Shown here piece by piece: positions 18,001-21,884 of a stretch of DNA of 23,797 nt. Numbering within the stretch: position 1 is the stretch's first letter; the number at the start of each line of letters is the position of its first letter. A program made the translations under genes and the position numbers. The notes beneath the pieces are model-generated. The model saw only the letters and a program-made list of their open reading frames with translations, made no database searches and was not told the DNA's origin. Source of the stretch: a virus; IMG/VR virus record IMGVR_UViG_3300026500_001430, positions 1-23,797 of that record; one strand, written 5' to 3'.

Positions 18001-19532
18001 TAACAAGCAGTATTCAAACCCAGCTGAACGGTAAGCAAGCTTCTCTCGGGTTTACTCCCTATAACTCCACCAATCCCTCTGGATTTATCACAAACTCTAC
18101 TGCTTCTTTAGCAGCTTCAAAAATTACTAGTGGTACTTTTAACATAGCTCGTATACCTAGCCTTTCTAGCAGACACCCCGACCTTATAAACACACAAGAC
18201 GATATTACTTCTCGAACTGAATCAGGATTTTATCAAACCAGCAGCGCAACCACGGGAGAAGGATGGCCAGAAACTAGTAATAGTTACTACCATATGTTAA
18301 GTAATACGCATAGTAATACTGATAATTACTATGCGATGCAGCTTGCGGCGGATTACTATCAACAGCAGTTCTGGTTTAGATCTACAAACGGAAGTGGAAC
18401 TACAGGGTGGAATCAGGTATTTCATGATGCTTATCACCCAAATGCGGACAAGTGGACCACACCAAGAACACTTACATTAACAGGCGCAGTTACGGGTTCT
18501 GTAAATTGGGACGGGTCTGGAAATGCTAGTCTTGCAACTACTGCTACTTCTGACCCTACCCTAACTCTTACCGGAGATGCTTCAGGATCTGCTACTTTCA
18601 CTAACTTAGGAAATGCAAGTTTATCAGTAACAGTAGCGAATGACAGTCACAACCATACAAAATTATTTGAGAATTCAACAATAACTTTTGGAGCTAGTCA
18701 GCTACAGTGGATGGATCAGAACGGTGCTGGAGGTAACGGCTTAAATGGAAACGCGCCACGAAATCCCACAACTGGCTGGTACCACAACCTAATAATGAAC
18801 CACGCAAACAGTAGTGGATATTACTCTCAGATTTCCACAGGACTGAATAGTAGTGATATTTACTTTAGTAGAGTTCAAGGGGGTGCCGCACAAGACTGGC
18901 AAAGAATATTTGCAGATGATTATCATCCAAATGCCGATACACTAACAACTGCTAGAAATATTGGAGTTACTCTTTCCGGGGACGTTACAGGAACAGGATC
19001 TGCCAGCTTTAACGGCTCTGCAGCTATTGATATTGCTATTACTACAACCGGCGGAGGCGGTGTCACAGGAGTTACTGCAGGCACTGGCTTATCAGGAGGA
19101 GGTTCAGGAGCTGTTAGTTTAGCTGTAGATTTAGATGAGCTAAATACAGCAACGACAGCACTTACTACAGATTTTATACCTATTGTTAAAGCAGCTACTG
19201 GTATTAGTAAGAAAATATTATTCAGTGAAGTTATTGACGACCTTGACCTTGTAACAGGAAATGTAACAGGTACTCTGTTCGCAGAAGTTATTCAAGTAAA
19301 CACATTAAATGCAAACAGAATTACCGCCAATACCATTACAGCGGCACAAATTCAAGCAGATGCAATTACAGCAAACGAAATTAATGCAGGAGCAATTACA
19401 GCAGAACAGCTACAAATCTCAAACAATAGCTCTGGTAGTGCTGGTATTTTTATGGACTATAATAGTGGAAACTCAAGAATTGACATACGAGACTCCAGTG
19501 CTCTACGAGTTAGAATTGGATACCTGGCATAA
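9084..19532 (+). CDS. J: Giant gpJ-type tail tip attachment protein and central fibre
   Basis: This 3482-residue protein is about three times lambda J (1132). The N-terminus (VDVISEGPIHGLVGGL, ~13-30) is typical of gpJ. Residues ~470-850 hold the tip hub core (YLLKGKLVKVPTTYIP, PAWVFYDIVTNNRYGAG), interrupted at ~598-648 by a small extra module. A fibronectin-III-like domain lies at ~1039-1130. Twelve xxIxANSIxx decapeptides occupy 1368-1487. Then come fibre repeats of several families (1606-2350), a mixed beta domain (~2608-2742), two 68-residue EINKLDG repeats (~2857-2990) and two pyocin-knob-like modules (~3048-3122, ~3230-3285). Three more decapeptides (3411-3440) and a gpJ-style end (RIDIRDSSALRVRIGYLA) follow. 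GAGAG at 9071-9075 precedes the ATG by 8 bases. It forms the central fibre and probably binds the first receptor. The reading frame is unbroken. Confidence 0.95.
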   Translation: MAKTGFIAQNVNVVDVISEGPIHGLVGGLSGVYLDDVPVEEARFSATTGSQEDNAPVTATITFDGSYTGTVSENVDLSGAEVGNISSITLFDYYTTEVTLTNISEVDETTTATISTAPRSVWTDDWESGPKGQGAGINQAFLLKDDVFVLGSFSIANGKTGNFIVISDYVLEEGETYTLVIWQTRTITSIDGNSNTILLRSGYQGSGIPPRSGTYNFILNGSVLYDEEGSTVNLYSNVKKIDKLNVDFRRGEINQLPVSSVGGVGGSVGVNGNTQLINGPSELKMIDEALASNLGFTLFDIDALPNTDPDSKAYPGNPDKSTLATTATLLPAASFGLDTGAKIREVDEIIFSIKYNALQTLNLNGGDKETAYAFYQMHIRFEQNNAFGPWYKLFGNSDSLIRHRGNTSASVEFDHVVNVDAYRKTVGQFTDFQVRICRVTRHIGMGVTSTGSKLSKHTDKKKWQVQASASVSRMSATIKDYFNYPYSSLASLSFSSRQFDGIPKRSYLLKGKLVKVPTTYIPREYSNTGIAKYQGFWDGNFRTTPMYTDNPAWVFYDIVTNNRYGAGKWIKEEDIDKYALYRIARYCDELVEDGSEYTSSTPLKIGEFYKIKVTGSMNWSSVGASSNAVGTIFQATSPTLTTVHAKACRVEPRFRANIFLTKATEAYKVLKDFATVFLGILYAQDSKITAVQDAPQDPVYSFTKGNVLDGAFTYESTGARTRTNQCVVTWNDPTINYEPVPLVVEDRESIVRTGRIISENVVAFGATSESQAIRYGKWKLWTAQNQTEIVSFKTSLAAYYIKPGDVINVQDADRFGVSYSGRTSSATSTTLTFDRNVSFNSGSVYELSTLVTAAAALNSSSSSVTINDTNGNGTTYAQGEKIDYAWVYSDTDTPADGSRDTYVYTALDTEEKASNAFLDSNGSELIPTIWKPYSYVETHVITNPGNTSNSVTLANSATFDTTPSKHNIWTLKETSGGVNTAASKRLYKILSISEESPNTFGVSAVEYFDEKFLAIDGDYELGTIPSSVYLQNEPVDLPRPINPRIVLASDRSKPGEELLLEWENPGSEAIVSYEVIHNIETIDSPILSDDTHITLDNLPNGHILFRIRAISRNGNKSSPTTLSYDVYDVYDENVPRMQQGIAKGAVATAQGKINSSNQFEFQATNTSVASVTNPFITYTITGAKNVANISTEDIYYMYLDTAVPSLKLLEFDTTALNNLQFYRDVGSGNAAISTAWTSLGTISIAEGSNEVTGSGFNNSVELRDVLNLSSSASPSNGDGARVVSVISDTRLLIDRTFDTAKSNITGYRAAFRPDYANDCIFAEITKSGSTISTNNFITLRTLSDDTEGTIETQDDGTIAVRDGGISVDKIAANSITADKISANSINADKIAANSITTETLAANSITANNIAANSITTEELAANSVNANTIAANSINSDMITANSVVSSLITASTIQSSHIKANSIVSTIIDATTINASDITTSTLSALTANMGDITAGTLKGGTIPDANASPSGTESGAFMDLTGGKMVFGNASKHVLFDGSDLILSGVTIDANSIVNATAAADIEVKEDGTSEGTGIASFNFTTGLNLSVNGTEATISADSSALDHDSLIGFVANEHIDHSGVTLTAGNGLTGGGDITASRSFAVGAGTGISVAANSISTNDSAIVHDNLSGFVANEHIDHSTISLTAGDGLTGGGDITGDRSFAVDATVVRTSAAQTIAGVKTFSNGIVASGGISGLTLTSGISGSNYNITGVNELQINDPGEGIKFTAGSSGNMVLAIVDDASDNILRYSGTNAVFDVQGNITLSGTVDGRDLAADGGRLDGMADNANNYSLPTATASALGGVKIGSGININSGVISAVTQSDENFTTNLKDKLVAVDDNANNYTLPTASSSVLGGVKIGAGINIDVNGAITASTQSQENFTTNLKDKLVAIDDNANNYSLPAATSTVLGGVKDGARVTIDVNGVLSADVQTANDFTNALKDKLVDIEEDANNYSLPTASTTVLGGVKIGSGISISSGAISADTQSDENFTSDLKSRLEGIELNATADQSASEIRTLLGTATSSTSGLVKIGYTENNKNYPVELSSGQMFVNVPWTDNNTTYTAGSGLSLSGSNQFSVDSTVVRTSGAQTIAGNKTFSNNVTVTGNFTVNGTTTTINTATLTVEDNIIVVNSGQTGTPATTVTAGLEVERGDSDNVRLVYAETGLGPSSNLAGWNFGNTNVTADTFYGDFIGDIVGSPSSFGTLTTDDLTEGDNNLYYLDSRVRAAISGASGGGISFSSSNGEIAVDSTVVRTSGTQTIGGAKTLTSNLTVGTTTDSTYILFPDKNVLDNPTAVGDKRKLIAMGNSGNGGLWQTTGRGGLMLASADDSLILASGDVGRSYDPDAGGYHPNADNEDIYLLTDGSVRFMTNLQTASNYKQFIFDSSGNATIPNNIVVGGTVDGRDLAADGSRLDGMADNATNTAAPAITTDGSTPSLASGITAAEVRTAIGAGTSSLTLGTTSTTALRGDTAIPTVYNPAITLSAGNSGITMDSDNSFTLNQSGAETITISHADTSSQESVDNSNGTVIQDITLDTFGHITGINSVSLDGRYFTETESDARYLRKDSYNSNWTRLGYGTSGVAYWHKLARVTINGAYKDYQLRCDWTDRYNHGTLNIHIHSDNDSTADVWDAYIQQFGETNQKPLSDFKYYKSGSIVDVWIRTAGWKEWDYIRTDAVTEGTPTIVWYKEGDSGAGKTTTEPSGLTQFSDYTPWHPNNDGASSGLNADTLHGAAPSMDAGNSTIVQRNANGYVFANYFNTTANDVSSGVTKIMVETGNDNYIRHGDASAVRGFINVSNGADVTPSWVPSSNPSYVSSLGDLSITSTATEINKLDGFTGVTADLNYAKDLRATGVTSTEFDYLDGVSDNIQTQLNGKQASGSYITSLGDLNITSTATEINKLDGFTGVTADLNYAKDLRATGVTSTEFDYLDGVTSSIQTQLNGKQASLGFTPYNSTNPSGFITNSTASLAASKITSGTFNIARIPSLSSRHPDLINTQDDITSRTESGFYQTSSATTGEGWPETSNSYYHMLSNTHSNTDNYYAMQLAADYYQQQFWFRSTNGSGTTGWNQVFHDAYHPNADKWTTPRTLTLTGAVTGSVNWDGSGNASLATTATSDPTLTLTGDASGSATFTNLGNASLSVTVANDSHNHTKLFENSTITFGASQLQWMDQNGAGGNGLNGNAPRNPTTGWYHNLIMNHANSSGYYSQISTGLNSSDIYFSRVQGGAAQDWQRIFADDYHPNADTLTTARNIGVTLSGDVTGTGSASFNGSAAIDIAITTTGGGGVTGVTAGTGLSGGGSGAVSLAVDLDELNTATTALTTDFIPIVKAATGISKKILFSEVIDDLDLVTGNVTGTLFAEVIQVNTLNANRITANTITAAQIQADAITANEINAGAITAEQLQISNNSSGSAGIFMDYNSGNSRIDIRDSSALRVRIGYLA
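10875..11028 (+). other. Small inserted module in the gpJ hub domain
   Basis: Residues ~598-648 (from TPLKIGEFYKIKVTGS through NWSSVGASSNAVGTIFQAT to HAKACRV) interrupt the hub core between YALYRIARYCDELVEDG and EPRFRANIFLTKATEAYKVL, which run on continuously in ordinary gpJ proteins. The pattern (GxxYxIxxxGxxxWxxxGAxxxxxGxxFxAT) is a short beta module seen in many phage structural proteins. Function unknown; identification is by pattern. Confidence 0.6.
13185..13544 (+). repeat. Twelve tandem decapeptide repeats (30-bp period) in gpJ
   Basis: Twelve in-phase 10-residue units run DKIAANSITA, DKISANSINA, DKIAANSITT, ETLAANSITA, NNIAANSITT, EELAANSVNA and on to SDITTSTLSA. The core is xxIxANSIxx, decaying toward the 3' end. 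The regular Ile spacing suggests a narrow trimeric beta shaft. Codons differ between units, so the DNA repeat is much weaker than the protein repeat. Confidence 0.93.
13899..14210 (+). repeat. Two 61-residue fibre repeats in gpJ
   Basis: Units beginning at 13899 and 14082 (183-bp period) share GFVANEHIDHS and LTAGxGLTGGGDIT, ending in RSFAV. The HIDHS and LTGGGDIT phrases are common in phage fibre shafts. The second unit runs into a VVRTS-AQTIAG module, which recurs at about 15444 and 15948. Confidence 0.88.
14514..16476 (+). repeat. Dispersed VDGRDLAADG modules in gpJ
   Basis: Two near-identical stretches, at 14514-14576 and 16407-16470, encode VDGRDLAADGxRLDGMADNA. They lie on either side of the ~54-residue repeat block and of two VVRTS modules (15444, 15948). 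The pattern suggests that the shaft grew by copying larger cassettes and not only by tandem slippage. Confidence 0.8.
14568..15224 (+). repeat. Four ~54-residue fibre repeats in gpJ
   Basis: Copies start at 14568, 14730, 14895 and 15060 (periods 162, 165 and 165 bp). Each encodes NANNYSLPTA-type, VLGGVKIGSGI-type and NFTTNLKDKLVAI-type segments. The last copy passes into ELNATADQSASEIRTLLG, a common fibre junction. Confidence 0.92.
17652..18047 (+). repeat. Two tandem 68-residue EINKLDG repeats in gpJ
   Basis: Units start at 17652 and 17856 (204-bp period). Over the 63 residues from SLGDL to NGKQAS only four differ, yet about 26 of the 59 shared residues use different codons. The block holds the common fibre phrases STATEINKLDG and STEFDYLDGV. 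Confidence 0.94.
18225..18939 (+). other. Two pyocin-knob-like modules near the gpJ C-terminus
   Basis: Residues ~3048-3122 and ~3230-3285 share YYHMLSNTHSN / WYHNLIMNHAN, then aromatic strands, then W(N/Q)xxFxDxYHPNAD. Each is followed by TTxRxxxxTLSGxVTG-type sequence. This is the usual layout of knob modules on fibre proteins, which can contact the cell surface. The family name is inferred from the pattern; binding is not shown. Confidence 0.6.
19314..19415 (+). repeat. C-terminal decapeptide repeats in gpJ
   Basis: NRITANTITA, AQIQADAITA and NEINAGAITA are three further in-phase 10-residue units followed by a partial EQLQIS unit. They resemble the 13185-13544 array, although some 5.8 kb of fibre lies between. 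Confidence 0.85.
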
Positions 19533-19542
19533 AATACCTCCA

Positions 19543-19582
19543 AAAAATAAATCTTGACATAATATGTCCTGTGGGCTATAAT
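19543..19582 (+). promoter_or_regulatory. Consensus sigma-70 promoter for the accessory fibre genes
   Basis: TTGACA at 19554-19559 and TATAAT at 19577-19582 are perfect boxes 17 bases apart, preceded by an A/T-rich tract. Bases 19543-19560 are identical to 1285-1302 at the other promoter; the spacers differ. It lies between the gpJ stop and the next ribosome binding site (AGGAG 19591-19595), so the leader would be very short, about 15 bases. I see no terminator before it, so gpJ transcripts probably also read into this block. Confidence 0.9.
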
Positions 19583-19601
19583 TCCACAATAGGAGAAAGA
19601 A

Positions 19602-19943
19602 ATGGCAGCGGCAACATATAATCTAGTTATTGACCAAGGATCAGACTTTGTCATAGACTTAGTCGTAAAGCAATCCGGTTCAATTAAAGACCTCACTAAC
19701 TATTCAGCGAGAGCACAGTTGCGCACTAAAAAAGATGCTTCTGGAGACGCTGCTGCCAGCTTTACTTGTACAATACCTGATGCTACAGGTGGAGTAATAA
19801 AAATAGAGCTTCCTAACTCCGCTTCTTCCGGTATTTCTGCAGGACGATATTACTATGATTTAGAAATATTTACTACTGGAAATGGTACTGTTAAACGCCT
19901 ACTACAGGGAGAGGTTACACTTAACCAAGAAGTAACACGATAA
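19602..19943 (+). CDS. Small Ig-like / BppU-N-like virion protein
   Basis: This 113-residue protein is mostly beta strands. The pattern (YNLVIDQGSDFVIDLVV, LTNYSARAQLRTKKDAS, SAGRYYYDLEIFTTGNG, LLQGEVTLNQEVTR) is that of a small protein family found beside fibre genes in many tailed phages. It resembles the N-terminal adaptor domain of lactococcal phage BppU. It may attach fibres to the tip or decorate the virion; that role is inferred. It is the first gene after the 19554 promoter, with AGGAG 7 bases before the ATG. Its TAA overlaps the next start (TAATG at 19941-19945). Confidence 0.75.
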   Translation: MAAATYNLVIDQGSDFVIDLVVKQSGSIKDLTNYSARAQLRTKKDASGDAAASFTCTIPDATGGVIKIELPNSASSGISAGRYYYDLEIFTTGNGTVKRLLQGEVTLNQEVTR

Positions 19944-20353
19944 TGTCAGTTTCCGGAGTAACAATAGATATTTCTGAAGATGTAACAGAGGTTTCTGTTA
20001 CTGAGAGTGGAAAAGTTCAAGTCTCAATAACTGAAGACGTTAATACTATAGAAATAAATAATTTAGCGATTCCTTCCGTAACAAGTACGGCTTCGGGAAT
20101 TGCTTTTGTACCTCACGGTACAGTAACTGCAAATAACTTGCAAGATGCCCTTGAGCAACTTGCAGACCAAGACTTTCGTTCCGATGACGCACCAACTGGC
20201 TCAAATGTAGAAGAAGGAGACACTTGGTATGACACAAATGATAATCAACTAAAAGTATACCGCGAAACTAGCGAAGGAAACTTTGAGTTTGTACCTATAA
20301 TGATAGGAGACGACTCACCAGATTCAGATACGCTAGATGCAGGAGCCTTTTAA
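19943..20353 (+). CDS. Small fibre-associated structural protein
   Basis: This 136-residue protein is acidic and probably part of the fibre assembly. Residues 1-45 are short Val/Ile/Thr beta repeats (VTIDISEDVTEVSVTE). The middle (GTVTANNLQDALEQLADQDF) is a helical phrase common in fibre proteins, where it often forms a trimeric coiled coil. The C-terminal part (EEGDTWYDTNDNQLKVYRE) is a small beta motif common in phage fibre and head-fibre proteins. No catalytic motif is seen. Its start overlaps the stop of the preceding gene, and 20 bases separate it from the next fibre gene, so the three are probably co-expressed. The exact role is not known. Confidence 0.7.
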   Translation: MSVSGVTIDISEDVTEVSVTESGKVQVSITEDVNTIEINNLAIPSVTSTASGIAFVPHGTVTANNLQDALEQLADQDFRSDDAPTGSNVEEGDTWYDTNDNQLKVYRETSEGNFEFVPIMIGDDSPDSDTLDAGAF

Positions 20354-20373
20354 AGGCAAATCGGAGTTTTTAA

Positions 20374-21837
20374 ATGGCTCAAACAATTAAGATCAAACGC
20401 AGTACCAGCACGGCGGCACCCAGCTCACTACAGCAGGGTGAATTAGCGTATTCACAAAGTAGTAAAAAGCTCTTTATTGGTCAGCCTGGTGGCGGAACTG
20501 GCGATATTCTTGTTATTGGAGGTCAATATCATACTGATATTATTGATGACCTAGTAACAACGAACGCACTTGCAATTACAGGTGACGTAGCAGGTACAGG
20601 TAGCTATAACTCAGGTACTGGTGTTTGGACAGTCAACGTTGCTCAACAAAATAACAGTGTCGATTTAGGTACTCATACTGTAGGTAATTATGTTGCTACG
20701 TTACAGGGAACTGCAGGTCAAATTGCAACTACAGGTGCTGCTACCGGCGAAGGTATCGGGCATATAATTAGCCTCATAGATACTTCTGTAACTGCAGGCT
20801 CCTATGGCGGAACAACTTCAATTCCGACATTTACAGTAGACGCAAAAGGACGATTAACAGCTGCAAGCGAAGTCACAATCGCAACAACTCTCAATATTAC
20901 AGGCGATAGTGGTTCTGATGGTGTAGCACTTCTTTCTGAAACTCTTAACTTTGAAGGAGGTACTGCTCTTACTACTACTGTTACTGACGACAATGTAAAA
21001 ATTGATCTTGACAACACGGCAGTTACTGCTGGACAGTACGGTTCTGCTACTCAACTCGCTCAATTTACAGTAGACGCACAAGGTCGTTTAACTCAAGCAG
21101 CAGAATTTACAGCAGACTTTGTTATTACTGGTGATACGGGTTCGGATACTGTTGTATTACAAGAAACTCTTCACTTTGATGGTGGCACAGGCGTAACTAC
21201 AGCAGTTAGTAACAATCAGGTAGCTTTCTCTATCGGTCAGGATGTTGCTACAACTTCGAATGTAACGTTTAACAATGTTAGTGTAAATGGTACTCTTACT
21301 TCTGACGATATTACTTCAACAAATATTTCGGTTGACGGTAATGCAACAATTACCGGAAACCTTACAGTAAACGGTACAACTACTACTGTTAATTCAGAAA
21401 CTGTTACTCTTGACGATCCTCTTCTTACTCTGGGAGGGGACACAGCTCCAACAACTGATGACGACCTCGATCGCGGTGTGGAGTTCCGTTGGCACAATGG
21501 TACTGCTGCTAAGCTTGGCTTCTTTGGTTATGATGACAGTGCTCAACAGTTTACATTTATTCCTGACGCAACAAATACTTCAAATGTGATTTCAGGTACA
21601 GCAGGTGCGGCAAAGTTTGGCTCACTTGCTCTCGATACAGATCTCGCAGTCGCACATGGCGGTACAGGCAGAGGAACCTTTACTTCAAAAGGTATCATTT
21701 ATGGAAACGGTACCGGAGGCCTTCTTGCCACTGCTGTAGGAGCTTATGATTCCAGCAACAGTGTAGGACAACTTCTTTCAGTTGATTCGAATGGCACTCC
21801 TGCTTGGACAAACACACTCGACGGCGGATCATTCTAA
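20374..21837 (+). CDS. Tail fibre protein with Mtd-N-like adaptor
   Basis: This 487-residue fibre starts with an adaptor-like N-terminus, QTIKIKRSTSTAAPSSL then GELAYSQSSKKLFIG (~3-37), resembling Mtd N-terminal domains that anchor fibres to the virion. Two 78-residue repeats follow (~139-216, ~217-289; FTVDAKGRLTAASE / FTVDAQGRLTQAAE). Then comes a TVNGTTTTVNSETVTLDD module (~329-345) that is also present in gpJ, and an aromatic patch, VEFRWHNGTAAKLGFFGYDD. The end (AHGGTGRGTFTSKGIIYGNG, then TPAWTNTLDGGSF) is a usual fibre terminus. No C-terminal chaperone peptidase is visible. CGGAG at 20362-20366 precedes the ATG by 7 bases. It is a plausible receptor-binding fibre or a proximal segment that carries the next protein. 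Confidence 0.85.
   Translation: MAQTIKIKRSTSTAAPSSLQQGELAYSQSSKKLFIGQPGGGTGDILVIGGQYHTDIIDDLVTTNALAITGDVAGTGSYNSGTGVWTVNVAQQNNSVDLGTHTVGNYVATLQGTAGQIATTGAATGEGIGHIISLIDTSVTAGSYGGTTSIPTFTVDAKGRLTAASEVTIATTLNITGDSGSDGVALLSETLNFEGGTALTTTVTDDNVKIDLDNTAVTAGQYGSATQLAQFTVDAQGRLTQAAEFTADFVITGDTGSDTVVLQETLHFDGGTGVTTAVSNNQVAFSIGQDVATTSNVTFNNVSVNGTLTSDDITSTNISVDGNATITGNLTVNGTTTTVNSETVTLDDPLLTLGGDTAPTTDDDLDRGVEFRWHNGTAAKLGFFGYDDSAQQFTFIPDATNTSNVISGTAGAAKFGSLALDTDLAVAHGGTGRGTFTSKGIIYGNGTGGLLATAVGAYDSSNSVGQLLSVDSNGTPAWTNTLDGGSF
20788..21240 (+). repeat. Two 78-residue repeats in the 20374 fibre
   Basis: Units begin at 20788 and 21022 (234-bp period). Each runs VTAG(S/Q)YG, FTVDA(K/Q)GRLT, ITGD(S/T)GSD, ETL(N/H)F(E/D)GGT. 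Such units are typical of phage fibre shafts. Confidence 0.88.
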
Positions 21838-21884
21838 AAAATACTCACCTCTCGCGTAAATACGCATAGTTATGGAGGAGCCAC

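Noticed and set aside
20343-20375. GCCTTTTAAAGGC palindrome before the 20374 fibre as a terminator
   Set aside because: The stem is weak, overlaps the stop codon, has almost no loop and is not followed directly by a T run.
21853-21865. GCGTA-AA-TACGC hairpin between the two fibre genes
   Set aside because: Only 5 bp with a 2-base loop and no T tract; too weak to call a terminator or operator.
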